64,000 nt of DNA from UBA1181 sp045600225 (GTDB lineage Bacteria; Bacteroidota; Bacteroidia; Bacteroidales; Paludibacteraceae), in NCBI GenBank assembly GCA_045600225.1, contig JAZRXL010000025.1, positions 31,608-95,607 on the forward strand. The letters are read 5' to 3'. The notes beneath the pieces are model-generated. The model worked only from the letters and a program-made list of their open reading frames with translations. It was not told where the DNA came from and did not search any database. The position numbers and the translations under genes are program-made. Shown piece after piece: positions 35,600-46,442 of this stretch (its first letter is position 1; each line of letters opens with the position of its first letter).

Positions 35600-37297
35600 T
35601 TAGAAAGTTACACCATATCTTACAGTTCCAAGGAACTCATAATTCTTCGACACCTCCGTTCCCAAACGGTTTGTCAAGCCAGCCGATGCCGAGAAGGTAT
35701 GACGACCGAACTTCTCCTTGATACCATGAACCAGATAGGAGGCATTAAGGGATGTATTCAACAACGAATTCACCTTTTCATCATTTAGGATATTCTCATT
35801 GAAGGAGAAAGAAAGTCCCGTTGTTAGATGTTTATCAAAAAACAACTTAGTACAGGATATTCCAGGACCATAGTACAAAGACTTATAGAGTGCCGCATCC
35901 GCATGATTGATGGAGAAGAATGCCGCAAATGAAAAATCCTTTGGTATGTAGGACTGACCATAAGAAATCGAACCGGACACAATATCGCTTACCGATTCCT
36001 TCACATTATCGGTTTTTGAATCTCCTGCCTGATATGACGCCATCGCACTGATGCTGTGTCTTAATGTGGTGTCCTTACCGAAGCTGTATGAGGCCATCGC
36101 ATTAAACGACTGGTTGATCTGGTAGAAGTTCAGGCTGTCCAAGTCATCCACATAGTATGGATAAGCGGTCTTCCTATAGCGTGTATAGGTTGAGAAATTA
36201 GAGTATGAGACAGATGTCGTGAAACCCTTTGAAGAGAAGGAGACATTTGCGGATCCCACAATACGTTTGGTGTCATCCGCCTTAAGGTCATTCAGGTTGT
36301 TCCTTTCAAGACCGAACTTTCCGGACATGGATAGTTTACCTCCAACAAGCTTCAAATATGGAGCGAGGGTAAATGTCTCGACATCATTGGTGAAGTAGTA
36401 GCCTCCCAGTGTTTGGTAGTCAGGAGCGATTCTCTCATAGCAGAATGACAATCCCCAGATCGCACCCTCATAACCAATGGAAGCGTTAAGCGCATCCACA
36501 AACCTGTCGTTACCCTTCCTATGGAACACTTTGTCGATAAAGTTAGCCGACTCTATCAATTCCCCATTGGATGCCCGTAATTCCGAGTTATAAAGGGAGA
36601 GGGCATATTCTCCCTGCACGAAGAAATGCTTCAGGAACTTTTGTCGGTAATAAGCCGATATTGCCATGTTCTTTTGCGGGTGAAGATCAGCCTCTTCCGG
36701 AATCTCCATTTCCAATGACTCCACCTTATCCTTTGCTGAGAAGAAGATTATGTTGGCATCCGCCCCCTTGTTGGCATAACCCACCTTGAATCCGTATCCC
36801 ATACGTTTGTATGCCACATCGTAGACGTTGTTTTCATCTGGATCAAACTCCACAGCCTTTTTAAAACGTCCATACATCGCACTGATATTCCAATGACCTG
36901 GCGTAAGTTCAACCCCTACTCCCCTAGCATCATGACCAGCCAACGTATATGGAGAGAAGTACATATTAGTTGTTCCAACATATAGTTTTGCCCACTTGTA
37001 CTTTGGAGCGAACTGGAAACGGTTGAACGGTTGCGTGTACGTCTTACTTGTATTGGTAACCGCGAAGGAGAACGGAGCGTCTATAATTCCAAAGAGATTG
37101 AGGTTAAGGTTACCTGATAGGGTAAACATATACGGATCCCTATGTATTAAACTATCGCTTCCTGAATAAAAAGTATTATTGAAGCTCAGACCTCCTGAAA
37201 CCTTTAAACCTTTCTTCACGTCAAACTGCTCCAAGTCCTGTCCCATAGAGAAGAGGGCCACTTGAACCATGAACAGTATTAAAAATATCTTTTTCAC
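35600..37297 (-). CDS. Outer-membrane beta-barrel protein
   Basis: A 565-residue protein with a signal peptide (about residues 1-19, ending LFSMGQ). From residue ~30 to the end it alternates hydrophobic and polar residues in Tyr/Phe-edged strands with Gly/Asp/Asn turns (SGGLSFNNTFYSGSD, RYRKTAYPYYVDDLDSLN, ASYSFGKDTTLRHSISAMAS), and it ends in a strand closing with Phe (YEFLGTVRYGVTF), as barrels do. It lies 33 bases after the giant adhesin gene and 22 bases before the TANFOR gene. In Flavobacterium the barrel SprF follows the adhesin SprB and is needed to export it. An analogous role is a reasonable inference, though this protein is longer and is not recognisably PorP/SprF. Confidence 0.82.
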   Translation of the reverse strand: MKKIFLILFMVQVALFSMGQDLEQFDVKKGLKVSGGLSFNNTFYSGSDSLIHRDPYMFTLSGNLNLNLFGIIDAPFSFAVTNTSKTYTQPFNRFQFAPKYKWAKLYVGTTNMYFSPYTLAGHDARGVGVELTPGHWNISAMYGRFKKAVEFDPDENNVYDVAYKRMGYGFKVGYANKGADANIIFFSAKDKVESLEMEIPEEADLHPQKNMAISAYYRQKFLKHFFVQGEYALSLYNSELRASNGELIESANFIDKVFHRKGNDRFVDALNASIGYEGAIWGLSFCYERIAPDYQTLGGYYFTNDVETFTLAPYLKLVGGKLSMSGKFGLERNNLNDLKADDTKRIVGSANVSFSSKGFTTSVSYSNFSTYTRYRKTAYPYYVDDLDSLNFYQINQSFNAMASYSFGKDTTLRHSISAMASYQAGDSKTDNVKESVSDIVSGSISYGQSYIPKDFSFAAFFSINHADAALYKSLYYGPGISCTKLFFDKHLTTGLSFSFNENILNDEKVNSLLNTSLNASYLVHGIKEKFGRHTFSASAGLTNRLGTEVSKNYEFLGTVRYGVTF

Positions 37298-37330
37298 AAC
37301 TTCAAAAATTATCTATTCATTCAGTTAGGA

Positions 37331-40300
37331 TCATCTCTCACTTGGGTTTACCAATACGACTACACTAGCGGCATCAGTTGCGGTACGGACACGTACAATG
37401 GCTGTCTCGGAGAGCTTAACCTTGAACTTGCAGATGAAGTTCGAGTCAGACTGTTCCCAATCGTAAGAATCGGCTTTTATGCTCAACTCGTTTGTGCTTG
37501 AGACACCACCATTCAAACCGTAAACATCACAATAAACATCCTTCTTAGATTTCAATGTGACCGCAATCGTACACTCATCTCCTGGAATAGTAGGATTAGG
37601 AGCAGCAATCAAATCAAGAATGTCCTTAGTGGTAAGAGAAGCGTAGTGCTGATCTCCATTCTCCACATGGTTCGGATTCTTACCGTTCAATCCATTGTAT
37701 TCAATTGTTAGGTCGCATCCCTCAACGTACAATGTTTGAGTAAACGCATAAGAGAACAACACACTGTCAGAACTCTCAATTACGGAATCCGTCAACAAAC
37801 GAATGAACTGCATTCGTTCAATAGACGAATCTTGGAGAAGTTCAGTGGTAAATACCTCCAGAACCTCATCCTTGGTGCAGATTGAGTTCAATCGCTCCTC
37901 TTGTGAGGTAAGTAACATTTGATAACCGTTCCTCAAAGATGTATCGGAAGTGTTTTTGATTAATACTTCCAAGGAATCGATCAAACCACCCAGGCGGTCA
38001 TATTCCTTGTCATATTCAGCCTCTGAAAGCACGCATGAGACGATCTCATCAGGAATGCTCCAAAGTGGTCCATAATATGTCTTGCCATTTTTCCACTCAA
38101 CCGTATCTCCCGGCATCAATCCATAACGGAAATAATCAGGATCTATAATCTCATAGGAAACTCCTTGTGGAAGGTCTTCTGCCTTTATAGAGAAAGAGAC
38201 GCTGTCAATATCTTTAGTATTCGTGATATCAATAAATACCACAACATCATCGATACTATGCCAGTTGGTCACTACGCAATCTATGGAGTCTATTGCTAGT
38301 CCTTTTGTACTAGGCGGGATCAATTCGCTCTTATTTACACATCCATTAGCATCTTTTACTGCAATGGAATGCGTTGTGCCTGAAAGGACTTTCTTGAATT
38401 GATTATCATTGAAATCAGTGGAGTCGTCTAAAGCGAATAGGTACGGTGCGGTTCCACCAGTAACAGACTCCACATAGACTCTAGCAAACTCCTCTCCTGG
38501 ACAAACAGGAGAAGCGGCTGCGCTAATCTCAATAGGATCGGACTCCTTCAAGTTGAGTTCAATGTTTTTCTCACAACCCTCACTGTCCACTACCTTTACG
38601 GTATGGCTGCCTCCTGGCAAATTACGTAAACGCAATTTATCCATAACAGTCGACATGAATGATGTAGGATCAACAATCTGAGCATATCCGTTGCTGATTG
38701 TGTCGTACATGTCAATGCTGGTCAATAGAGAAGCATCAGAAATACTATCCATGTACATGTGGTATGGAGGATATGAACCGTAAACCTTAAGTTCCAATTC
38801 ACCTGTGGCGGCATCAGGGCAAGATCCGACCGAATCAAGCTTCATAGCCACATAAGGGATGAACGATAAGGATGTGTCACCGATGATCTCCACAGTTGAG
38901 TATCCTGAGCAACCATCCGCATAAGCGAACACGCCTACCTTACCGGAAGGGAGTCCACTGATGATGTCATTACCCTCCTCATCAGTCTTGAACTCCGTAA
39001 TTACAAGGAAACTGTCTTTCTGGGCACAACGGATCTTATAACTATGAGGTTTATTGGCATATTCTGCACCAAGATTAACCTTGATGGAGTGATCCTTTGG
39101 TTGAGCGCACTTATCAGAAATCTCTTCGCCAATAACCTTGATATTGGCATCCACAATCATGTTCTTGGCAACCGTGTCAACGCAACCCTTCTTGTCCATC
39201 ACCATGATGTTGATCGTGTCCAAAGGAAGAATGTCCGATCTGTAGATGTATGTATCGCCATCTATGACAAGCGAAGTGTCTGGTTCGAAGTCTTGTCCTA
39301 CTGTCACACCTCCTTGATTGCCGGTGAGGTCTTTGTTGTCATTATCTTCTTGGTTACCCCAATCCTTCGACTTTGTGACAATGAACTGGTATGGAGCCCA
39401 TCCTCCTGTAGCTCTGAGTTCCACACGTCTCTTGTCCGCATCGCACTTGTCTATGGTATGATCCATTGTGACAGCGAGTGGATTCTCAGGGTTTTTGATC
39501 TCGAAGTTCTGTTCGAAGTAGCATCCTTTGACATCTCTAACCTCAATCTTGTATACACCAGGATACATGGCTGTATATCCAAGCCAACTCTGTGGGTATT
39601 TGAACTCAGTGTATGTTGAGTTGTGTTGTGACATTGAATCCATCGGATAGGTTAGGATGACAGCATCCTTTAGAGCGTCATTGAAGAATTGATCTTGGGT
39701 CTTTCCGTACATGTTCACGCTGGAATCGAGTGATACAAGGGAGAATCCAATAGAGTCTATGTCACCGAATTTACCGGAATAATCAGTTCTTTTGTTATCA
39801 AGCACTGCGCTGGCGTAGTTAATAGACATGTTCTCATCTACGAACTTGATGGAATCTCCATTTCTAAGAGGTACGATGTCCAACTCTCCCGAAGCAAGGC
39901 CATAGCAAGTCGCATTGGCTATGCTATTCTTGAAGATGATTGGTTCAGGTGCCTTGATCTGATGGGAGGCAACAACTTCGTCCGGACAACCCTCTACAGT
40001 GGAATGATAAGAGAAGTTATAAATACCAGGACCAAGATTGTCAATGGTTATAGTATCCGGGTTCGATGGGAGATTCTCTCTTGCGATAGTGAAACTGTCT
40101 CTCATAGAGAATTCAGAAGAGTCATGTCCACCGGAAATAACAACCTCGATTAAACCATCCATAGAGTAGCTACATCTCAAATCTGTGGTACTGATCTCAG
40201 AGATAGAGATTGAATAACCTGGTATTGAATCAAGCGCAATAATCGTCTCATTCTTAATTCCACATTTATTCTCCACATGTACGGTAAATGTCTTGTCCTT

Positions 40301-43300
40301 TACACCATCCACACGGAATGAGGCAACCGCATTAACAACACTCAACGGTGATAATGTATCAGCAACTTCTCCCACATAGGACATGTAAGAAATAGATTCT
40401 TCCCATCCCTCGACATCGAATGTGAGTTGACCGTTTGGTTCACTAATGCATGTTGAAGGAGTAACCAACACATTGGTTAACTTGAGCCGAGGTTTAACCT
40501 TCAAAGTAAGATAATAAGAGGTATCTAAGCGTTCTGTCGCAACCACCCTATCAAACTCAAATACACCTGAGACTGAATCCTCCAACACAATATCAAAACC
40601 ATTATTTTGATAAATGGTCTCACCGAAACACATCGAATCGCTTAACATGATAACCACTGGTTGAAGATACTCATAAGCACCCATACAGGTCAACTCCGGT
40701 CTCTCCTCGCCTCTTTGGTCTGTTTCTACACCAGTATTCTTTATTCGAATGGATTTTCCATTCTCCAATGTGTCGGTTCTAAGCGCTACGACTGGTGTTA
40801 ATCCGCCTCGGTTCGTAAGAAGGAACTTGTCATTCTCCTTGTAGAACAATAAATCCACTTGATCCTTAGAAAGCAAGCGGCTGTCCGCAGTTTGAGGAAG
40901 TTCGCCCTTGGTCAGACCGACAACGTTATTGTCTAATAATTCTGTCGTTGTAGAAGGCAAGGAGTCGAATCCTAGGATATTAGCATTAAAGGTTGAGACT
41001 GGACTTGAATTTACGAAGATATTACCAACCAGACCGCTTATACCCAACAATGTGTTGTGGTACATAACCACTGAGTCAGCCTTTATCCAATCCTTGCCCT
41101 GCTCATTGTCAAGTAACGTGCTATTTACCATCTTCACAATGCTACTTTGGATAATAGGTTCGTCTTGACCTTGGGATAAAGTATTTGAGATGGTTGATGA
41201 AGTGATGGATACGTCAGAGGTGCTTCCTGCGATTATTGGAAGAGTCTGATTACCTTCGAAGATTGAATTCGAAATCGTCAATTTGCCACTCGAAAGAACT
41301 CTTAAAGGAGTTCCCGAATGGTTTACAAATGTTGAGTTCTTCACAATTGTGTTTTTGATGGATCCGGATGAAACTGCGTTCACATTGGAGTCGAATTTCA
41401 CATTGTCCAATTCCAATGAAGAGAGCATAAGTGTAACCTTTACGGCAGCGTCACAGTTGTTCATTTCTGAATTGCGGACAACGATGTTTGATTGTGGTGC
41501 GAGGTCGGCGCATACGCCGTTTCTGGCGTGAGCGATTTCGACTCCTTCAAATCTGACCTCATTCACACCCATGTCGATATAGAACAAGTACGTAGTGCTA
41601 TCATCCGTTGTTCCTTCCTCGGCGTTACCAGGGATATTTCCTGAGAAGACGGTCGGATTGTTTTCCGGATCCGACTCGTCTCCATCCTTAGCGTCGGTTG
41701 GGTAACCGCCTACGATAGAGACATCGTTCCTTACCAAGAAGAATCGAGAAACGGCATTCTCGGTTTTTTGAAGGTTGATATCCAATGAAGGCTGGTATGT
41801 TCCTGCCGCGAAACGGAAAGTAGATGAGTCAGGCGCGTATGGCAGATACGCGGCAAAGGCCTCGCCACTCATCGCGTTCTCCCAAGAAGAGCCATCTCCC
41901 GTGCCGTTCTCCTTTACGAAATAATCCTTTATTTCCAACGGAGCGACACTGAATGACTCGATTCTTACTTTTGTACATCCATCCTCCGTCGAGGTTATGG
42001 TATCCCTTCTCTCTCCTATGAAGAAAGAATCATATTTGTTTCCAAAATACTGGGATGGTTGACCGAACGGCACAACCTCCTCCACAATTTCTGGTGTCGA
42101 GCCACATAGGCAGTATGGAGCACTGAGTTCTGTGGTAAAGCGGTAGGATTCGGACCATACAGTAGCTACGAAACATGTCAAGGAATCCTTACTCATCTTT
42201 TCCATTGGCACAGTAAATGAGAAATTGCCCAAGTCACTGGTACTCAGGCTGACCTTGCCTAGATAAACCATGGCAGATTGAGGAGTAGAGTTTGTGCCAT
42301 ACAATTCTACATCCACTATCGCATGCTCAGCCGTGACGCCTTGCACTATGTAATTATCCCCATCGACAGAGACACTCTTTATTACCGGGTCAAAGTTATT
42401 GTAGAATGTCGCATATGTCTTATCGATTGCTTTTGACGCATTCCCATGGAATATATTCTTAGATATCTTGAACGGGAACCCCTCCGAGACATCTCCCGCC
42501 TCATTGTATCCCAACTGGTTCTCAACCAATGTTGCCGGAAGGTTACTGTTGTATCCTTCCACGATTCTTACACCATATCCCTTGTTAGGAATTTTTGTCC
42601 CATCAGGAGCCACACCAATGTAATTGTGGGATATATAGGATTCGTCTCTTTGTGTACTTGTTGAAACAATCACACCGTCACCGCCATTGAAGCCGATCAC
42701 ATTGGCTTTGTCGAATGAGGAAGGAGATAGTTTCGCACTTCCCATTCCATTACCTATGATCTTATGCAAATCGATTCCACATCCTCCATTACCAAGGTTC
42801 CTGTAATTTCTGTCAGTTCCGATATAGTTACACTCAATCACAACCTCATTTACATCGCGGAACACAATTCCATCAGATTCATTTCCGGAAATAATGTTAC
42901 CTATTGCTATAAATTTATTAGCAGAGACAGAAACTCCTATTTTGTTTCCTGCCACCTCTCCTTTCTCATTCAGTCCTATATAATTGTTTTTAAGAATAAG
43001 AGGTTTAAATGATGACGCATTATAAGTCGGCAAATCAGATGCTATTCCATCTTGCGCACAGGAATATATATAGGAATCCTCTACGTTGACAGATCCGTCA
43101 CGATAATATACTCCATAAGATCCACCTGAAAGGACTGAACTTTTAATCGTTACATTGGACTGTATTGTATATATACAAGGGGATGCCCCCTTATTGGTTA
43201 TTTTGCTATTTTCTACACTTGTGGAATCCGATTCGATATAAATACCCTCTCCTTCTATTGTGGAATTTGTGATCTTAACGAGTTTGCCCGCTTTCACGGA

Positions 43301-46300
43301 AACTCTTGGGAACGACGACTCGTTGATTGATAGGTTGTTTAGCAACTTCTCACAAAACATTCCCGCACTAGCGACCACCTTATCGAATGAACCGCTGCCA
43401 ACACTTCCAATTTGAATTACTTTGGCATCGACTCCGTCATTCTCCATTGTAAGATTGTCTACAACTGTGGTTGGTTTAAATACGTTCCCTTCAATCTCTT
43501 TAAACTTAGTCCCCCTTATGTATAGACCTACTACCGAATCTGCCTCGATGGAGTATGGAACTTCCGATTCTTCAGTGATGTTCTGGATCGTGGAATTGTT
43601 AATTTCCACATGCGATGACTTGTTGAAAACCAATGGAGCGTTGTCAAACAAACAATCTTCCACAATGATCTCGCTTCCCGGATCTCCCTCGATGGCGTTC
43701 ATCACGTTCTTCATCGCCAAACCTTCTAGGTATATGTTCAGCGTGTCGTTATAATTAAGCCTTCTGAACAAATAGGATTTCACACCTAACCCGGAAGCGT
43801 CTATGGTGGAATACTTTCCCTTCTCTCTCTTCGCACCGGTTTTGGCATCAGCGGGATAACCTCCGATTATGCGGATATCTGAGTTCAAATAGAATCCGCT
43901 GTAACCATATACCTTCATCGGTTCGTAATCGCCTTCCGCCAAGAAAAACGTTGTGCTGTCTGGCACAGATCCACATATAGAGGTAAACTGCTCTCCGCTC
44001 ATCGCGTCTTCCCATGATGAGCCGTCTCCTGTACCATCTACCTTCACATAATATGCATTGGGGATCTTACCAGGAACGACGGTTATTTTAACAACGGTCT
44101 TCTTTAGACATCCGTCCTCTCCTGTTGAGGTTATAACCTCTTCGAAATGACCCGCTTCGGTAGGATAAAATTTTCGGTTGTCAACTGTGAATGGAGTACC
44201 TACCGACACACTCTTCTCAATTATGATAGGAGCGGGAGTGCAAACGCAATACGGTTCACTCAGCTCTGTTGTATAAGAATGGTTCTCAGCGATCGGATCC
44301 TCATTGTAAATCGCAACTGCGACAAAACAAGATGTCTCACTATCCACATCCGGCATATCGTCTACAACGAACGAGAAACGATTATTTTCATCCGCATTTA
44401 CGGATGCGATATATTTCAGAGCAGACTCCTTTTCGTTATTTGTGCAATACAACTCAACCGTGACCCCCGCAGCGCTGTTCCGGGGATCGGGAGATACTGA
44501 TCCATACACCACATATTTCCCATCCTCCACCTTCACGTCACTGATTATTGGAGAAATCAATGATTTACTTTCAACATGAATTGCCTTTACACTATTCCCA
44601 TGAAAAACGTTCTTTGATATTACAGCATATACTTCTTTAATATCGCCAAGCTTATTGAACCCTAATTGATTGTGGTCAATATACAACTCGCTCGTCACTG
44701 TTCTATATGGATAAGAATTCCATTGGGCTGAAAATCCATATCCTTTGTTCGGCATCGGGTGGCCATCAGGAGTGACACCGATGTAATTGTTCCTTATAGT
44801 GGAGCCGAGCGCATGCAAATCGCCTTGGCCGGTATGCACACCATCCCCTCCATTATAGCCGATATAATTCGCGGACTCCAAATTCTTTGGTGCCATATCC
44901 AATGAAGAAGCACACTCGGTCAAGAGGACAATTCCAGTGGATCCATTTCCAAAATCCTCAAATTTTCGGTTTGTTCCAATGTAATTACCACTTAGTTCAA
45001 TATTATTGTATACCGTAAAGAAATGAATACCAATCGAGTCGTTACCCGCGACAATATTGTCTTTAGCCGTAAAATTGCCAGCACAAGCATAGACTCCCAC
45101 CTTGTTCGGGTATCTCTCATCGGCGTTTCTTGTCAGTCCGATGATGTTGTTTTCAAGATTGACATTTGCGGTTCTACCTGGGATTACATAAATACCACAC
45201 TCTGAGTTTCCAGATATCGTGGAGTTCTTGACTGTCAGGCTATTAGCATAAACCAGTTCCACGCCATATTTAGCGTCCAACAGGTTAGAATTATTAACCA
45301 CTACATCTGATTTGTTATTCAGCAAGTATAGAGCTACCCCCTCGCTATTTTTGTTGCAGGATATTGTCACATCATCCAATGATATCACACTCTCCGTACT
45401 TGAATAGTCATCCATGATTCCATTCTGATAACCAAGGATTGAGGAACGAGTCACAGACAGCTTCTTCCCTTTAGCGAAATAAATACCATTACTTGACCCA
45501 GTCAAGCCGGTTTGTATAAGCTTTGAATCCCTAATTATAATCTCATCCGACGAATTAAGGACGTTCATACCCCCGGATTCTGCATCCAAATTCTCGAACA
45601 GACCATAATGAACGTCACCCGCAAACAAATTACCATTTGTATTTCTAACAGTGACATCCTTCATGATAAGAGAATCGCAAATGAGATTTGATTCTTTTCT
45701 ATTAGGACAAATGATGTCATTACCAATGTCACTAAACGAAACATTGGACAATACTACTTTATTAACGTGATCTATGATTAAAGGTAATGAATGATAACTT
45801 GCCCCTTCTTTGATGTTGCAGAATTTCGTATTTGAAATCTCAATCGATTCCACATATGGAGTTATGATTGAAGTGCTATCTACAACACATTTGTCCATAT
45901 ACAGTTTTCCCTTATTATTTAAAAGGACTGCAATTGTAGCGGATTTCATTCTGAGACCTTCTAGATAAAGAGTGACCGGATTTTCTCCATCAATAAATAG
46001 CATTTGCGAACTACCCTTATAAGTTGCATTCATAATGGTAGGATACTTATCTGGATCATTTTTATCTCCCAATTTTGCATTATTTGAAAATCCTCCTATA
46101 ATTTTAACAGACGTATTAATTGTGTACAAATTTCTTCCACCACATTTTTCATAATCACCACAGTAACAAGGTTGATATGATCCTTCCGCCAAATAGAACG
46201 TTGACCCTTCATACGCCGTTGGTAACTTTTTAGCAAAATCATCTGAAGTCATTGCATTCTCCCAAGATGAACCATCTTTTGTGCCTGAGCCATCAACCTT

Positions 46301-46387
46301 AACGTAATAATCTTTTGAATATGAAACACTGAATAATACTGTCTGTACTAAACAAATAAGTGTAACAATTAACCTTTTTGCTTTCAT
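37331..46387 (-). CDS. Giant beta-helix / SprB-repeat surface adhesin
   Basis: About 3,018 residues. The start at 46387 is chosen because MKAKRLIVTLICLVQTVLFS is a signal peptide; the longer frame adds 11 residues. Three tandem modules each begin with a Y-x-VK-x-x-G-x-GDGSSWE-x-AMS segment, at residues ~30, ~775 and ~1490. Each continues as a right-handed parallel beta-helix (repeated N/S-rich rungs such as GNSECGIYVIPG and NSTIEGEGIYIESD). Two modules close with a Cys-rich linker (CVCTPAPIIIEK; CLCGSTPEIVEE). Residues ~1950-2700 carry SprB-type repeats (ATCYGLASGELDI, ATGGWAPYQFIVTK, VTGGTAPYLFALDD with AVKDANGCV). The last ~90 residues (APNPTIPGDECTIAV ... IVRVRTATDAASVVVLV) resemble a T9SS sorting domain. 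It should be a gliding/adhesion-type surface protein. Confidence 0.88.
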   Translation of the reverse strand: MKAKRLIVTLICLVQTVLFSVSYSKDYYVKVDGSGTKDGSSWENAMTSDDFAKKLPTAYEGSTFYLAEGSYQPCYCGDYEKCGGRNLYTINTSVKIIGGFSNNAKLGDKNDPDKYPTIMNATYKGSSQMLFIDGENPVTLYLEGLRMKSATIAVLLNNKGKLYMDKCVVDSTSIITPYVESIEISNTKFCNIKEGASYHSLPLIIDHVNKVVLSNVSFSDIGNDIICPNRKESNLICDSLIMKDVTVRNTNGNLFAGDVHYGLFENLDAESGGMNVLNSSDEIIIRDSKLIQTGLTGSSNGIYFAKGKKLSVTRSSILGYQNGIMDDYSSTESVISLDDVTISCNKNSEGVALYLLNNKSDVVVNNSNLLDAKYGVELVYANSLTVKNSTISGNSECGIYVIPGRTANVNLENNIIGLTRNADERYPNKVGVYACAGNFTAKDNIVAGNDSIGIHFFTVYNNIELSGNYIGTNRKFEDFGNGSTGIVLLTECASSLDMAPKNLESANYIGYNGGDGVHTGQGDLHALGSTIRNNYIGVTPDGHPMPNKGYGFSAQWNSYPYRTVTSELYIDHNQLGFNKLGDIKEVYAVISKNVFHGNSVKAIHVESKSLISPIISDVKVEDGKYVVYGSVSPDPRNSAAGVTVELYCTNNEKESALKYIASVNADENNRFSFVVDDMPDVDSETSCFVAVAIYNEDPIAENHSYTTELSEPYCVCTPAPIIIEKSVSVGTPFTVDNRKFYPTEAGHFEEVITSTGEDGCLKKTVVKITVVPGKIPNAYYVKVDGTGDGSSWEDAMSGEQFTSICGSVPDSTTFFLAEGDYEPMKVYGYSGFYLNSDIRIIGGYPADAKTGAKREKGKYSTIDASGLGVKSYLFRRLNYNDTLNIYLEGLAMKNVMNAIEGDPGSEIIVEDCLFDNAPLVFNKSSHVEINNSTIQNITEESEVPYSIEADSVVGLYIRGTKFKEIEGNVFKPTTVVDNLTMENDGVDAKVIQIGSVGSGSFDKVVASAGMFCEKLLNNLSINESSFPRVSVKAGKLVKITNSTIEGEGIYIESDSTSVENSKITNKGASPCIYTIQSNVTIKSSVLSGGSYGVYYRDGSVNVEDSYIYSCAQDGIASDLPTYNASSFKPLILKNNYIGLNEKGEVAGNKIGVSVSANKFIAIGNIISGNESDGIVFRDVNEVVIECNYIGTDRNYRNLGNGGCGIDLHKIIGNGMGSAKLSPSSFDKANVIGFNGGDGVIVSTSTQRDESYISHNYIGVAPDGTKIPNKGYGVRIVEGYNSNLPATLVENQLGYNEAGDVSEGFPFKISKNIFHGNASKAIDKTYATFYNNFDPVIKSVSVDGDNYIVQGVTAEHAIVDVELYGTNSTPQSAMVYLGKVSLSTSDLGNFSFTVPMEKMSKDSLTCFVATVWSESYRFTTELSAPYCLCGSTPEIVEEVVPFGQPSQYFGNKYDSFFIGERRDTITSTEDGCTKVRIESFSVAPLEIKDYFVKENGTGDGSSWENAMSGEAFAAYLPYAPDSSTFRFAAGTYQPSLDINLQKTENAVSRFFLVRNDVSIVGGYPTDAKDGDESDPENNPTVFSGNIPGNAEEGTTDDSTTYLFYIDMGVNEVRFEGVEIAHARNGVCADLAPQSNIVVRNSEMNNCDAAVKVTLMLSSLELDNVKFDSNVNAVSSGSIKNTIVKNSTFVNHSGTPLRVLSSGKLTISNSIFEGNQTLPIIAGSTSDVSITSSTISNTLSQGQDEPIIQSSIVKMVNSTLLDNEQGKDWIKADSVVMYHNTLLGISGLVGNIFVNSSPVSTFNANILGFDSLPSTTTELLDNNVVGLTKGELPQTADSRLLSKDQVDLLFYKENDKFLLTNRGGLTPVVALRTDTLENGKSIRIKNTGVETDQRGEERPELTCMGAYEYLQPVVIMLSDSMCFGETIYQNNGFDIVLEDSVSGVFEFDRVVATERLDTSYYLTLKVKPRLKLTNVLVTPSTCISEPNGQLTFDVEGWEESISYMSYVGEVADTLSPLSVVNAVASFRVDGVKDKTFTVHVENKCGIKNETIIALDSIPGYSISISEISTTDLRCSYSMDGLIEVVISGGHDSSEFSMRDSFTIARENLPSNPDTITIDNLGPGIYNFSYHSTVEGCPDEVVASHQIKAPEPIIFKNSIANATCYGLASGELDIVPLRNGDSIKFVDENMSINYASAVLDNKRTDYSGKFGDIDSIGFSLVSLDSSVNMYGKTQDQFFNDALKDAVILTYPMDSMSQHNSTYTEFKYPQSWLGYTAMYPGVYKIEVRDVKGCYFEQNFEIKNPENPLAVTMDHTIDKCDADKRRVELRATGGWAPYQFIVTKSKDWGNQEDNDNKDLTGNQGGVTVGQDFEPDTSLVIDGDTYIYRSDILPLDTINIMVMDKKGCVDTVAKNMIVDANIKVIGEEISDKCAQPKDHSIKVNLGAEYANKPHSYKIRCAQKDSFLVITEFKTDEEGNDIISGLPSGKVGVFAYADGCSGYSTVEIIGDTSLSFIPYVAMKLDSVGSCPDAATGELELKVYGSYPPYHMYMDSISDASLLTSIDMYDTISNGYAQIVDPTSFMSTVMDKLRLRNLPGGSHTVKVVDSEGCEKNIELNLKESDPIEISAAASPVCPGEEFARVYVESVTGGTAPYLFALDDSTDFNDNQFKKVLSGTTHSIAVKDANGCVNKSELIPPSTKGLAIDSIDCVVTNWHSIDDVVVFIDITNTKDIDSVSFSIKAEDLPQGVSYEIIDPDYFRYGLMPGDTVEWKNGKTYYGPLWSIPDEIVSCVLSEAEYDKEYDRLGGLIDSLEVLIKNTSDTSLRNGYQMLLTSQEERLNSICTKDEVLEVFTTELLQDSSIERMQFIRLLTDSVIESSDSVLFSYAFTQTLYVEGCDLTIEYNGLNGKNPNHVENGDQHYASLTTKDILDLIAAPNPTIPGDECTIAVTLKSKKDVYCDVYGLNGGVSSTNELSIKADSYDWEQSDSNFICKFKVKLSETAIVRVRTATDAASVVVLVNPSER

Positions 46388-46434
46388 CAAGAGCTGATAT
46401 TTATATATAACTGTTCCCAAAACTAAAAACTCCG

Positions 46435-46442
46435 CAAAGTTA
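46435..46442 (-). promoter_or_regulatory. -7 promoter box for the five-gene surface operon
   Basis: Minus-strand TAACTTTG fits TAnnTTTG and lies 48 bases upstream of the adhesin start at 46387. No -33 TTTG at the right spacing was found. Confidence 0.45.
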
